A stretch of 64,000 nucleotides of DNA, taken from the NCBI GenBank assembly GCA_903924855.1, contig CAIYCW010000026.1, positions 1 through 64,000 on the forward strand, given 5' to 3'. Numbering within the stretch: the stretch's first letter is position 1; every line of letters begins with the position of its first letter. The notes under the pieces are model-generated. The model had not been told where the DNA came from and made no database searches. It saw only the letters and a list, made by a program, of their open reading frames with translations. Source of the stretch: an uncultured Rhodospirillales bacterium (GTDB taxonomy: Bacteria; Pseudomonadota; Alphaproteobacteria; Acetobacterales; Acetobacteraceae). Shown here piece by piece: positions 49,623-58,216 of this stretch. A program made the translations under genes and the position numbers.

Positions 49623-51227
49623 TCAGCCCAGCCGCGTGATGGCCCATTTGACCGTTTGCGGCCCGTCCTGATAGCCGGTCAGCACCACCTGCTCGGATTT
49701 ACGCAAGCCCGGCGCGCCAAGATAGATGCTTTCTTCCAGCGAAAGCCGGGCTCCCTCGGCATAAAGCTGCCAGCCGCCGGAATTGGGCAGGGTGAGCAAC
49801 GCCGCGGTGCCATCCCCGCGCAGGCTCACCGTCACACTCGGATGCAGATGAAACCGGATCGCGAAAGGCTGCGGCTCATCCGCCTCGATCTCATCCGAGC
49901 CGCGCAGCTCATCGCCCGAGGCCGCCAGGAACAGCCGCCTGCGATGAATGGCGCGAAACGGCAGGCGCCAGCCATCATGCGCCATCTCCAGCAGATGCGC
50001 GCCGGAAGCTTCCTGGTGCTGATGCGTCACCCGCGTGGGCCTGCGCCCCAACCCACCCTCCAGCAGCTCGGCGGACGACGTATCGGCGATCACCAGCGTG
50101 GAATGCGCTGCCGTGGCGCGTGCCACGTCGCGCCAGGCCCGGCTGCCAACCGGACCGGCCCCGCAATTGACGATCATCCGATCGCGCCCCACCGACATCT
50201 CAAAGGACAGCGTGCCGGCATGGGCCACCCGGTCCAGCCCATCGCGCGCGGGAACACCGCAATCGGCGATCACCACGCTGCGCTTGGCGGCAAGCCGGGC
50301 AAGACCTGAAGAGGTCAGAATGGCGGGGGCCCGCCCACCGCGCCCGGCCTGGGTCAGCACCGCCTCGATCAGCGCGGGGCTTTCCTCGCGCGAGCCGTTG
50401 AACAAGGCGAGCCTGCCATCGCCATGGCGCATCGCACGCAGCACCGGCAGCGCACGCTCGATGGCATTGGCCAGCGGCGGCGGCACCCGGGCCTGGCCGG
50501 ATTGCAGAAAGCTGCGGATCTCCAGCAGATCCTGCAGACAGGCCAGCAGCATCGACGGGCTGCGCTCGCAGTGCATGCCGTCCGGCAGGATCTGTGCTGC
50601 CAGTTCCTGCGGCAGAAACCGCAGCGCGCGCGCCAGCAGATGGCCATGCTCGGGCAAAGCCACGCCCGCCGCGATCGCCCCCTTCAGCGCGGTGAGGGCA
50701 CGCCCATCCTGCTCCTCCGCCGGCAGCAAGGCCGAGAGCGTGCGCGCATCGGCCACCAGGCGCTGCATCAGGGTCTGGCGAAACCCATCATCGGCGGAGG
50801 CGGCAAAGAAATCATAATGGCCAAGCCACGCCACCAGGCGCGAGGCCATGATATCCGGGCGGGTGCTGATCTTGCTGGCGTCGCGCTGGCGCGGATCGGT
50901 GTGCATCCAGGCGGCCACCAGCGCCCGCGCCTGCTGGCGGGCGGCATCGGTGCCCAGCGCGCGCAGATCGCGCAACCACAGAAACCCGTGGGCCGCCTCC
51001 ATCAGCGGCAGACCGGCATCGGGATCGGCAAAGCTTGCCGCCGTGAGGTGAAACACCATGCCGCCCAGATCGCGCTCGCCCCGCAGCAGCGCGGCACCCG
51101 CGGCCGGATCGCCAGGCCACAGATCGCGCACCACCGGCAGTGGCGCATCCGGCAGGCGCGTCAGACCAAGCGGTGGCACACGCGCGATGGCGCGACGCAG
51201 CCAGCGGCCCGGATCCGGACGGCTCAT
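49623..51227 (-). CDS. Heparinase II/III family protein
   Basis: This 534-residue protein belongs to the bacterial heparinase II/III-like family, a polysaccharide lyase fold with an N-terminal (alpha/alpha) toroid and a C-terminal beta-sandwich. Landmarks are WLGHYDFFA, LPDGMHCERSPSMLLACLQDLLEIRSFL, and in the second half VVIADCGVPARDGLDRVAHAGTLSFEMSVGRDRMIVNCGAG. It lacks an evident signal peptide. Substrates of this alphaproteobacterial branch are not established. It is encoded 10 bp after rpe. Confidence 0.93.
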   Translation of the reverse strand: MSRPDPGRWLRRAIARVPPLGLTRLPDAPLPVVRDLWPGDPAAGAALLRGERDLGGMVFHLTAASFADPDAGLPLMEAAHGFLWLRDLRALGTDAARQQARALVAAWMHTDPRQRDASKISTRPDIMASRLVAWLGHYDFFAASADDGFRQTLMQRLVADARTLSALLPAEEQDGRALTALKGAIAAGVALPEHGHLLARALRFLPQELAAQILPDGMHCERSPSMLLACLQDLLEIRSFLQSGQARVPPPLANAIERALPVLRAMRHGDGRLALFNGSREESPALIEAVLTQAGRGGRAPAILTSSGLARLAAKRSVVIADCGVPARDGLDRVAHAGTLSFEMSVGRDRMIVNCGAGPVGSRAWRDVARATAAHSTLVIADTSSAELLEGGLGRRPTRVTHQHQEASGAHLLEMAHDGWRLPFRAIHRRRLFLAASGDELRGSDEIEADEPQPFAIRFHLHPSVTVSLRGDGTAALLTLPNSGGWQLYAEGARLSLEESIYLGAPGLRKSEQVVLTGYQDGPQTVKWAITRLG

Positions 51228-51237
51228 GCAGAACGGC

Positions 51238-51897
51238 TCATTGCGGCTGACGGATAGCAGCGATCGCTGCCCGATAATCAGGCTTGCCGAACACGGCGCT
51301 GCCGGCCACCAGCGTGTCCGCCCCGGCCTCCAGCAAAGGGCGCGCGGTCACGGGGGTCACACCGCCATCGATCTGCAAGGCGATGTCACGCCCGGTGGCG
51401 TCGATCGCCTGGCGCAGCGCCGCCACTTTCGGCAATTGGCTGTCGATGAAGGCCTGACCGCCGAAGCCCGGATTGACCGTCATCACCATGATGATATCGA
51501 CCAGATCCAGCACCCACATCACGCTCTCCACCGGCGTTGCCGGGTTGAGCACCACGCCCGCCTTCTTGCCGAGTGCCCGGATGCGCTGCAGCGAGCGGTG
51601 CAGATGCGGGCCCGATTCGGGATGGATGCTGATATGATCGGCCCCCGCCTCGGCGAACGCCTCCAGATACGGATCGCAGGGCGCGATCATCAGATGCACG
51701 TCAAGCGGCATTCTGGTGTGCGGCCGCAGCGCCTTCACCACCAGCGGCCCGAAGCTGATATTCGGCACGAAATGGCCGTCCATCACATCCAGATGCAGCC
51801 AATCCGCACCAGCCGCCTCAACGGCACGCACCTCCTCACCCAGACGGGCGAAATCGGCGGCAAGCAGGCTCGGGGCGATGATGATGTTGCGTGTCAT
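51238..51897 (-). CDS. rpe: Ribulose-phosphate 3-epimerase
   Basis: This 219-residue TIM-barrel enzyme interconverts ribulose 5-phosphate and xylulose 5-phosphate in the pentose phosphate pathway. The signature is [19 protein letters not shown] near residue 35, with metal-binding histidines in LDVHLMI and the [14 protein letters not shown] loop. The C-terminus has LQIDGGVTP and the phosphate loop LVAGSAVFG. Length is standard. No other gene is seen in the 145 bases separating it from rsmB. Confidence 0.97.
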   Translation of the reverse strand: MTRNIIIAPSLLAADFARLGEEVRAVEAAGADWLHLDVMDGHFVPNISFGPLVVKALRPHTRMPLDVHLMIAPCDPYLEAFAEAGADHISIHPESGPHLHRSLQRIRALGKKAGVVLNPATPVESVMWVLDLVDIIMVMTVNPGFGGQAFIDSQLPKVAALRQAIDATGRDIALQIDGGVTPVTARPLLEAGADTLVAGSAVFGKPDYRAAIAAIRQPQ

Positions 51898-52042
51898 GTC
51901 GTTCTTCTAGTGGGCGGAGCGGGCGGGCTGCAAGCCAGGCACGCAAGCAGGCGCCGCGGCCGGCTGCGTGTGATCCGAGTGGGCCGAAGTGCCGCGCTCG
52001 GCGCGGAATGCCGTGCTGTCTTCTAGCGCATGCAGCCCCACG

Positions 52043-53293
52043 TCAAACCCGAACCAGGCGCCCGGCGAAAAACCCGTCCATGCCGCCGCGTTCGGCCCAC
52101 ATGGCGGGCGTGGTGCGCAGATCGCCGCGGATGGTGATCGCCTCCGTGAGCCCGGGCAGGTCCTCGGGGCGGAATGGGGCCGGGCGGATCAGGCCGGGAT
52201 TGCGCGCCAAGGCCGCCTCCAGCCTCGCCTCGCCCTCCTCCGGCTGCAGCGAGCACACCGCATAGATCAGCCGCCCGCCGGGTTTGAGCATGCGGATCGC
52301 CGCATCGATCAACTGGTCCTGTTGCGCCGTCAGAGCAGTGACATCCCGCGGGCGTTTCAGATGCGCCACATCCGGATGGCGGCGGATGGTGCCGGTGGCA
52401 CTGCACGGGGCGTCGAGCAGCACAGCGTCGAGCAGCGCCGACGGCTGCCAGGTTGCGGCATTGGCCTCGACCAGCGTGACCTCACAGCCCAGCCGCGTGA
52501 GGTTCTCGCGCAGCCGGGCGATGCGGTTCGGGTTGAGTTCGATGGCGGTGACGCGTGCGCCGGTGCAGGCCAGCTGCGCGGTCTTGCCGCCGGGTGCTGC
52601 GCAGAGATCAGCCACGTTCTCATCAGGCTGTGCCGCCAGCAGCAGCGCCGGCAAGGTGGCCGCCACGTCCTGCACCCAGAACTGCCCCTCGGCAAACCCC
52701 GGCAACTCGGCCACGCGGATGCCGGCCGGCAGGCGGGCACTGCCGGTGGGCAGCAACACAGCCCCTTCCGGCACTGCGGCACCGGGCCTGAGCGACAGGT
52801 CAAGCGGCGCCTCAGCCAGATGGGCGGTGGCGATGGAGCGGGCATGGCTGCCCCAGGCGGTCCACAGCCAGGCAGGCGTGTCGAGTCGCGGACCATCAAG
52901 CTGGGCGAGTGTCTCCGCCCCTGTTTCGGAAACCCGGCGCAACACCGCATTCACCAACCCGGCGAACGGGGCAAACCCCTTGCTGCGGGCCAGCGCCACC
53001 GAGGTTGCAACCGCCGCATGTGGCGGCGTGTCCAGCAGCAGCAGGCTGGCAGCCCCGATGCGCAGAATGATCTTCACACCCTCCGGCGGTGCCCGTTTGA
53101 TAAAGGGCTCCAGCACGGCGTCCAGCGAGCCAAGGCGGCGCAGCACGGTTGCCGCGATCCGATGCGAGGCCGCGCGATCGCGCGTCGGCATCTCACCAAG
53201 CGAATGCAACGCATCGTCCAGCGAGCGACGCAAACGCAAAACCGCGTCCAGCAGCGCGAACGCCGCCAGACGCGTGTGATCCAACTCACCCAA
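52043..53293 (-). CDS. rsmB: 16S rRNA m5C967 methyltransferase RsmB
   Basis: This 416-residue protein combines an N-terminal NusB-like RNA-binding domain (residues 1-130) with a C-terminal SAM-dependent m5C methylase. The SAM motif is VADLCAAPGGKTAQLA, followed by VTAIELNPNRIARLREN. The first catalytic cysteine is in LLDAPCSATGTIRRHPDV and the second in GGRLIYAVCSLQPEEGE. The start is probably TTG at 53293; an ATG is not available nearby, and no clear ribosome-binding site is visible. Confidence 0.95.
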   Translation of the reverse strand: MGELDHTRLAAFALLDAVLRLRRSLDDALHSLGEMPTRDRAASHRIAATVLRRLGSLDAVLEPFIKRAPPEGVKIILRIGAASLLLLDTPPHAAVATSVALARSKGFAPFAGLVNAVLRRVSETGAETLAQLDGPRLDTPAWLWTAWGSHARSIATAHLAEAPLDLSLRPGAAVPEGAVLLPTGSARLPAGIRVAELPGFAEGQFWVQDVAATLPALLLAAQPDENVADLCAAPGGKTAQLACTGARVTAIELNPNRIARLRENLTRLGCEVTLVEANAATWQPSALLDAVLLDAPCSATGTIRRHPDVAHLKRPRDVTALTAQQDQLIDAAIRMLKPGGRLIYAVCSLQPEEGEARLEAALARNPGLIRPAPFRPEDLPGLTEAITIRGDLRTTPAMWAERGGMDGFFAGRLVRV

Positions 53294-53325
53294 TTTTATA
53301 AAAAACCCTGATCAGCTTGCCGATA

Positions 53326-53982
53326 TCAGACCTGTTTGCGACGGCGTGCCGCAGCAAGACCGAACAGAGCCGACCCAAACAGCGTCGCCGTGATCGGCTC
53401 CGGCACGTCAACAACCTGCACATTGCTCAGCAACAGCTGCGTCCCGTTGCCGGTCGTCGTCCTGTCCGTGAACGTCAGCGTGACGAGGTTGCCGTCACCA
53501 ATGAAGCTGCCACCCACCGTCGTCTGGAACAACAGGCCGAAATCACCGGTCGGCGCAAAGCTCACGCGCGAGGCCAAGGATGTGGAGCCATCCTCCAGAT
53601 CATAGCCCAGCTTGCCCTGAGCGGCCGCGATGTTGGTGCCAAACACCCCCCACTCGAAGGAGAACACGTACCGGTCCCCCAGCACCGAGGTGAAGGAATA
53701 GGTGATCGTCGCACCTGTACCGGCAGCCGAGTTGAAATCGGCAAAGGCCGGCGTTCCCGCGGTGTTGGTCGCACCCGTGAAGTTGCCATCATTGGACGTC
53801 TCAGCGGTGATCGTCTCCGATCCCGGAGTCACAAGACGGCCCGTGATCGACGGCAGGGTGTTCGTCGCGGTCGTGCCGGTGAAGTTCGGGTCCACAATCT
53901 GGTTCACCGGCTGGGCAATGGCGGCATGACAAAGCGCGGCCCCAAGGACAAGCGCGGTCAGGAAAATGTTAGAGGTGCGCAT
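53326..53982 (-). CDS. PEP-CTERM sorting domain protein
   Basis: This 218-residue exported protein has a signal peptide (MRTSNIFLTALVLGAALCHA, cleavage near AIAQP) and a typical PEP-CTERM tail: VPEPITATLFGSALFGLAAA, then a RRRKQV basic end. The body is Thr/Gly/Asn-rich and beta-predicted (VVDPNFTGT-like start; TITAETSNDGNFTG; LTFTDRTTTGNGTQLLL). Exosortase cuts and anchors such proteins at the outer surface, often with exopolysaccharide. No exosortase gene lies in this window. Frame extensions upstream of 53982 lack signal-peptide character. Confidence 0.88.
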   Translation of the reverse strand: MRTSNIFLTALVLGAALCHAAIAQPVNQIVDPNFTGTTATNTLPSITGRLVTPGSETITAETSNDGNFTGATNTAGTPAFADFNSAAGTGATITYSFTSVLGDRYVFSFEWGVFGTNIAAAQGKLGYDLEDGSTSLASRVSFAPTGDFGLLFQTTVGGSFIGDGNLVTLTFTDRTTTGNGTQLLLSNVQVVDVPEPITATLFGSALFGLAAARRRKQV

Positions 53983-54202
53983 CGCAGTACCAATCATCAA
54001 TTCAGTTGCAAGGTTCATAACGCAGCCGCGACGCAAAGGTCAATCAGAAGGGACCGCAGCCCGCCTGGAAAACATCCGCTCACGCGATGTTGTTGTCACC
54101 ACGCAACACGTGTTCATCGTGCAAGATCAGCATGTTCAGCGCGATGAATGGTCATGCAATCGTGCGGCAGGACCCGATCAGTCCTACATCAGGCGGATAC
54201 GG

Positions 54203-54278
54203 TGGTGGAGCTGAGCGGGATCGAACCGCTGGCCTCGTCATTGCGAACGACGCGCTCTCCCAACTGAGCTACAGCCCC
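54203..54278 (-). tRNA. tRNA-Ala (anticodon CGC)
   Basis: On the minus strand the gene reads GGGGCTGTAGCTCAGTTGGG at the 5' end and ends GCTCCACCA. The acceptor arm GGGGCTG pairs with CAGCTCC (one G-U), A is the discriminator and CCA is encoded. The anticodon loop is TTCGCAA with a 5-bp stem (CGTCG/TGACG), giving anticodon CGC for GCG codons. The T-arm has the usual GGTTCGATCCC. Total length is 76 with CCA. The 220 bases upstream on the plus side (53983-54202) contain nothing I can identify. Confidence 0.97.
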
Positions 54279-54443
54279 GTTCCACGCCGTATCCGGGCGG
54301 CCCGCGCAGCGGACCGTTCGGCGAGCGCGCTTTCTGGCGCAGGCGGATGCCGCAAGTCAAGCGCCAGCTTGCGCCCCGCCAGCGTATGGTTGCAGCACCC
54401 CCCACGCCAGGGCTAGCTTCCGCCACCGTTCGGAGACCCAACC

Positions 54444-54761
54444 GTGATCACCATCGTCTTCAAGGTGCTGCTCGACCTGCTGTTCTACTATCGCTGGATC
54501 GTGATCCTGGCAGCACTCTTCAGCATGCTCGCCTCCTTCGGCGTGCTGGACACCCGCAACCGCATGGTCTGGACCGTGGGCGACGTGCTCTACCGCCTCA
54601 CCGAGCCCGCCCTGCGCCCGATCCGCTCGGTGCTGCCGATGTTCGGCAACCTGGATTTCAGCCCGCTGGTGCTGATCCTCATCATCTCCGCCCTGCAGGA
54701 ATTCCTGCCGCGCATCTACGCCGCCATCGTCTACGGCAACATGCAGGGCCTGCTGCTCTGA
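54444..54761 (+). CDS. YggT family membrane protein
   Basis: This 105-residue inner-membrane protein is of the YggT (CCB3/YlmG-like) family: two hydrophobic regions, LLDLLFYYRWIVILAALFSM and SPLVLILIISALQEFL, around the family motif LYRLTEPALRPIRSVLPMFGNLDFSP. Start GTG at 54444 with GGAG upstream. Relatives are linked to osmotic tolerance and to cell-division proteins. It heads a yggT-DUF167-folD operon. Confidence 0.94.
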   Translation: MITIVFKVLLDLLFYYRWIVILAALFSMLASFGVLDTRNRMVWTVGDVLYRLTEPALRPIRSVLPMFGNLDFSPLVLILIISALQEFLPRIYAAIVYGNMQGLLL

Positions 54762-55099
54762 CAGGCCAGGGCCTCAGCGCCTGGGACATCACGCGAGACG
54801 GCGTCCGGCTGGCCGTCAAGGTGCAGCCGAAATCGCGCCGGCCAGGACTGCAGGGGCTGGTGCCCGACGTGGCAGGCGTGAGGCTGAAGCTCGGCGTCAC
54901 CGAAGCGGCCGAGGATGGCCGGGCCAATCGCGCGGTCTGCGCGCTGATCGCAGCAAGCCTGGGTGTGGCGCAGAACCAGGTCTCCGTCGTGCTGGGCGCC
55001 ACCAGCCGGCAGAAACAGCTGCTCATTCTGGGCGAGGCAGCCCCGATCACCGAACGGCTTGCCGCCATCTGCCGTGATCTGACAGGAGACAATCCATGA
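54758..55099 (+). CDS. DUF167 (YggU) family protein
   Basis: This protein of about 113 residues is a DUF167/YggU homologue: WDITRDGVRLAVKVQPKSRRPGLQGL, then RLKLGVTEAAEDGRANRAVCALIAASLGVAQNQVSVVLGATSRQKQLLI. In this frame there is no ATG, GTG or TTG between the YggT stop and the conserved start of the domain. The best candidate is CTG at 54758, overlapping the YggT stop as CTGA; a downstream GTG at K-V would remove the first strands. The function of the family is unknown. It overlaps folD by 4 bp. Confidence 0.85.
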   Translation: MTGQGLSAWDITRDGVRLAVKVQPKSRRPGLQGLVPDVAGVRLKLGVTEAAEDGRANRAVCALIAASLGVAQNQVSVVLGATSRQKQLLILGEAAPITERLAAICRDLTGDNP

Positions 55100-55953
55100 C
55101 AGCCACTCTGCTCGACGGCCGCAAACTGGCCGAAACCCTGCGCGCCACCCTGGCCGCGCGCATCGCCACCCTCGATTTCCGCCCCGGCCTCGCCGTGGTG
55201 CTGGTGGGGGACGACCCGGCCAGCGCCGTCTATGTCCGCAACAAGGACAGGGCCGCAACCGGCGTGGGCATCATCCCGCGCACCATCCGCCTGCCCGCCG
55301 CAACCAAACTGCCGGAGCTGCTGGCCCTGGTGCGCCAACTGAACGACGACACCACCGTGGACGGCATTCTGGTCCAACTGCCGCTGCCCAAGGGGCTGGA
55401 CAGCCAGGCCGTCATCGAGGCGATCGATCCCGCCAAGGATGTCGATGGCCTCACCGCCACCAATGCCGGGCTGCTGGCCGGCGGCAGGCCCGCGCTGGTG
55501 CCCTGCACCCCGCTCGGCACCATGAAACTGCTGGAACACGCAGGCGTCGCCCTGCGCGGGGCCCGCGCCCTGGTGCTCGGCCGCTCAGTTCTGGTGGGCA
55601 AGCCGGTCGCAGCCCTGCTGACCGCCGCCGATGCCACCGTCACCATCGCCCATTCCCACACCCGCGACATCGCCGCCGAATGCAGGCGCGCCGAGGTGCT
55701 GATCGCAGCCGTGGGCCGGCCCGAGATGGTGCGTGGCGATTGGGTGGCCGAGCAGGCAGTGGTGATCGATGTCGGCATCAACCGCCTACCCGATGGCCGG
55801 CTGGTCGGGGACGTCGCAACCGAAGAGGCGATGCGCTTCGCCAGCGCCATAACGCCCGTGCCAGGCGGTGTCGGCCCGATGACAATCGCCTGCCTGCTGG
55901 AAAACACCCTCACCGCCGCCCTGGCCCGGCGCGCACCACAAACAACCAAGTAG
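55096..55953 (+). CDS. folD: Methylenetetrahydrofolate dehydrogenase/cyclohydrolase
   Basis: This 285-residue bifunctional enzyme interconverts 5,10-methylene-, methenyl- and 10-formyl-tetrahydrofolate. Landmarks are VVLVGDDPASAVYVRNKDRA with the catalytic Tyr/Lys region, DGILVQLPLPKGLD, KDVDGLTATNAGLL, the NADP-binding LVLGRSVLVGKPVAALL and PVPGGVGPMTIACLLENT. The start overlaps DUF167 (ATGA). Its product feeds 10-formyl-THF to PurH, encoded elsewhere in this window. Confidence 0.98.
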   Translation: MTATLLDGRKLAETLRATLAARIATLDFRPGLAVVLVGDDPASAVYVRNKDRAATGVGIIPRTIRLPAATKLPELLALVRQLNDDTTVDGILVQLPLPKGLDSQAVIEAIDPAKDVDGLTATNAGLLAGGRPALVPCTPLGTMKLLEHAGVALRGARALVLGRSVLVGKPVAALLTAADATVTIAHSHTRDIAAECRRAEVLIAAVGRPEMVRGDWVAEQAVVIDVGINRLPDGRLVGDVATEEAMRFASAITPVPGGVGPMTIACLLENTLTAALARRAPQTTK

Positions 55954-55972
55954 GGCGGGTCCACGACCCGCC
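55954..55972 (+). terminator. Hairpin after folD
   Basis: GGCGGGTC-CAC-GACCCGCC forms a perfect 8-bp stem directly after the folD stop. It lies before the convergent SdhAF4 gene (ends 56034) and probably acts as a terminator. A second, imperfect ACGGGTCCACGGCC copy follows at 55981. Confidence 0.6.
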
Positions 55973-56033
55973 ATGATCAACGGACGGGTCCACGGCCATG
56001 CAGGCGCAACCGGCCAGCCGCGGGCCCAGCCGA

Positions 56034-56222
56034 TCAGAAATCCGTGCAGCGCCCCTTGTGCGACCAGTCGCCGTAGCGCGTGGGCTCGGGTCCCGGTGCA
56101 CCCCCCACTTCCGGCGGCAGCACAGGCTTTGCCACAGGCGCAATCGAAGGGGTCACCGCCGGCTCGGCGGCTGCGGTGCCGGAGGCTGCGGTGTCGGGCG
56201 GGGCGTTCGGCGTGTCGGTCAT
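56034..56222 (-). CDS. DUF1674 protein (succinate dehydrogenase assembly factor 4 family)
   Basis: This 62-residue protein ends in the DUF1674/SdhAF4 signature: PPEVGGAPGPEPTRYGDWSHKGRCTDF. The N-terminal half is Ala/Pro-rich and disordered. In mitochondria the homologue (SDHAF4) binds the flavinylated SdhA subunit and aids assembly of complex II; the bacterial form presumably does the same. Genes for succinate dehydrogenase are not in this window. Confidence 0.93.
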   Translation of the reverse strand: MTDTPNAPPDTAASGTAAAEPAVTPSIAPVAKPVLPPEVGGAPGPEPTRYGDWSHKGRCTDF

Positions 56223-56366
56223 GCACGAGACTTAGCATTCCTGGCAGATTTGCAACAGTTGGCGGCGCAACAGCCACACATGCGCAGGCAACGCTTGCAC
56301 GGCGCCCCCTCCCCCCAGCACAGATGCGCGCATCACCGGCCAGAATGATCGGTGTGGAGAACTTGC

Positions 56367-57134
56367 ATGCGGTTCGGCAGCACAGGCGCGCGAACATTCC
56401 TGGCCGGCGTGCTGGTCCTGGCATGGCACGCGCACCCGGCCTTTGCCTCGGCCATGACACGCAACGGTGCCACCTCCACCCCGGGCCAAGCCGGGGCAAG
56501 CCGCCAGCCGCAGATCAGCGCGCCCCCCAAGGCGCCCACGGTCCCACCAGGCCCGATCGGCGATCGCGGCGTTGTGGTTCGCAACCAGACCGACTGGTCG
56601 ATCGTCGAACTCTACGCCTCGCCGCAATCCTCCGAGTCCTGGGGCCAGGACCGGCTGGGCGACGACCAGCTGGGTGCCGGCGGCCAGCGCCCGCTCCGCC
56701 TGGGCCGGCTGCGCGACTGCGGCTTCGACCTGCTGGCGATCTATGACAATCTGCGGCGAGAGGAGCGGCGCGGCGTCGATCTCTGCCACGCGCGCGACAT
56801 CGTGTTCGACGGCAGCCATGCCAGCATGCCGATCGACCCGGCCGGCCCCGATCACCCGATCACCCTGGTCAATGACAGTCGCATGCCGATCCAGCAGCTC
56901 TTCCTCTCACCGCCGGATGCCGCGCAATGGGGCGACGACCGGCTGACCACCGCCGCCATCTCGGTGGGCGAGCAACGCGCGCTGCACTACCAGGGCGGCT
57001 GCACCGCCGATGTGCGCGTGGTCTTCGCCAACCGCGCCGCGGAGGAGCGCCGCGGTCTCGATCTCTGCGCCTTCCCCACCCTGCACATCACCCCCGGCTG
57101 GACAACCCAGGACCGGCCGGACACCAGGGATTGA
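56367..57134 (+). CDS. Exported protein with two tandem Cys-containing repeats
   Basis: This 255-residue protein has a signal peptide (FLAGVLVLAWHAHPAFA) and a Pro-rich linker, then two similar domains at about residues 69-147 and 164-241. Both contain an N-x(n)-LY/LF-x-SP start, W-G-x-D-x-L, a Gly-rich turn, a cysteine, then EERRGxDLC with the second cysteine; the pair is spaced by 22 residues in each domain (C118/C140 and C212/C234). The cysteines probably form a disulfide per domain in the periplasm. Function unknown. A GGAGA site precedes ATG 56367. anmK follows after 8 bp. Confidence 0.8.
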   Translation: MRFGSTGARTFLAGVLVLAWHAHPAFASAMTRNGATSTPGQAGASRQPQISAPPKAPTVPPGPIGDRGVVVRNQTDWSIVELYASPQSSESWGQDRLGDDQLGAGGQRPLRLGRLRDCGFDLLAIYDNLRREERRGVDLCHARDIVFDGSHASMPIDPAGPDHPITLVNDSRMPIQQLFLSPPDAAQWGDDRLTTAAISVGEQRALHYQGGCTADVRVVFANRAAEERRGLDLCAFPTLHITPGWTTQDRPDTRD

Positions 57135-57142
57135 GCGCGCCC

Positions 57143-58216
57143 ATGCTGACCGCGATCGGCCTGATGAGCGGCACCTCAGCCGACGGCATCGACGTGGCCC
57201 TGCTGCGCACCGATGGCGAGCGCATCGCAGGCTTCGGCCCGCATCTCACCCTCCCACTGCCCCCCGCCCTGCGCGCCGAGATCCTCGCCGTGATGGCCGA
57301 TCCGCTTCGCGCCGAGCACGACGATCTGCATGCGCTGGAAGCCTGCATCACGCGCAGCCATGCCGAAGCGGTGCAGGCCCTCCTGGCCCGGTCCGGCCTT
57401 CATCCCACCGAGATCGACGTGGTGGGCTTTCACGGCCAGACCGTGCTGCACCGGCCGGAGCGCAGGCTCACCCGCCAGCTTGGCGACGGCACAGCCCTGG
57501 CGCGCCAGCTCGGCATTGCCGTGGTCAACCGGTTCCGCCACGCCGACGTGGCAGCCGGCGGCCAGGGCGCGCCACTGGTGCCGCTGTTTCACGCAGCCCT
57601 CGCCCGCGACCTGCCACAGCCTTTGGCCGTGCTCAATCTCGGCGGCATCGGCAACGTCACCTGGCTGGCGGGCGATCACGTGCTCGCCTTCGACACCGGC
57701 CCCGCCAACGCGCTGATCGATGACTGGGTGCGCGCCGGATCAGGCCGGAATTTCGACAAGGATGGCGCCCTCGCCGCACAGGGCCATGTGCACCAGGCCC
57801 AGCTCGACGCCCTGCTCAACCACCCCTATTTCACCCGCACGCCCCCCAAATCGCTGGACCGGCACGATTTCCGCCCGATCGCTTCAGGGTCGATGTCGCT
57901 GGAAGACGGCGCTGCCACCCTCACCGCCTTCACCGCGGCCAGTGTTGCCCGCGCGCGCGACCATATGCCAGCCCCGCCACGGCAGTGGCTCGTCACCGGC
58001 GGCGGCCGGCACAACGCAACACTGATGCACATGCTGGCCGAACGCCTCGCAGCCCCGGTGGCACCGGTCGAATCGGTCGGCTGGGATGGGGACGCGCTGG
58101 AAGCCCAGGCCTTCGCCTTCCTCGCGGTGCGCTCGCTGCGCGCTTTGCCGCTCAGCCTGCCAAGCACCACCGGCGCGGCACAGCCAATGCCGGGGGGCGA
58201 GCTGCATCAGCCCTGA
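57143..58216 (+). CDS. anmK: Anhydro-N-acetylmuramic acid kinase
   Basis: This 357-residue enzyme phosphorylates and opens anhydro-MurNAc during peptidoglycan recycling. Landmarks are AIGLMSGTSADGIDVALLRTDG at the start (ATP site), VVGFHGQTVLHRP, NRFRHADVAAGGQGAPLVPLFHAAL, NLGGIGNVTWL and DTGPANALIDDWVR, and TGGGRHNATLM. It is of normal length and overlaps tail-to-tail by 10 bp with the NUDIX gene. Confidence 0.97.
   Translation: MLTAIGLMSGTSADGIDVALLRTDGERIAGFGPHLTLPLPPALRAEILAVMADPLRAEHDDLHALEACITRSHAEAVQALLARSGLHPTEIDVVGFHGQTVLHRPERRLTRQLGDGTALARQLGIAVVNRFRHADVAAGGQGAPLVPLFHAALARDLPQPLAVLNLGGIGNVTWLAGDHVLAFDTGPANALIDDWVRAGSGRNFDKDGALAAQGHVHQAQLDALLNHPYFTRTPPKSLDRHDFRPIASGSMSLEDGAATLTAFTAASVARARDHMPAPPRQWLVTGGGRHNATLMHMLAERLAAPVAPVESVGWDGDALEAQAFAFLAVRSLRALPLSLPSTTGAAQPMPGGELHQP

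Noticed and set aside
51898-52042. A small gene between rpe and rsmB
   Set aside because: Short frames on the minus strand end in stops soon after any start codon, have no ribosome-binding site and show no recognisable features.
54203-54278. The tRNA-Ala gene as a phage or island attachment site
   Set aside because: No integrase and no partial duplicate of the tRNA 3' end is seen nearby, and the flanking genes are housekeeping.
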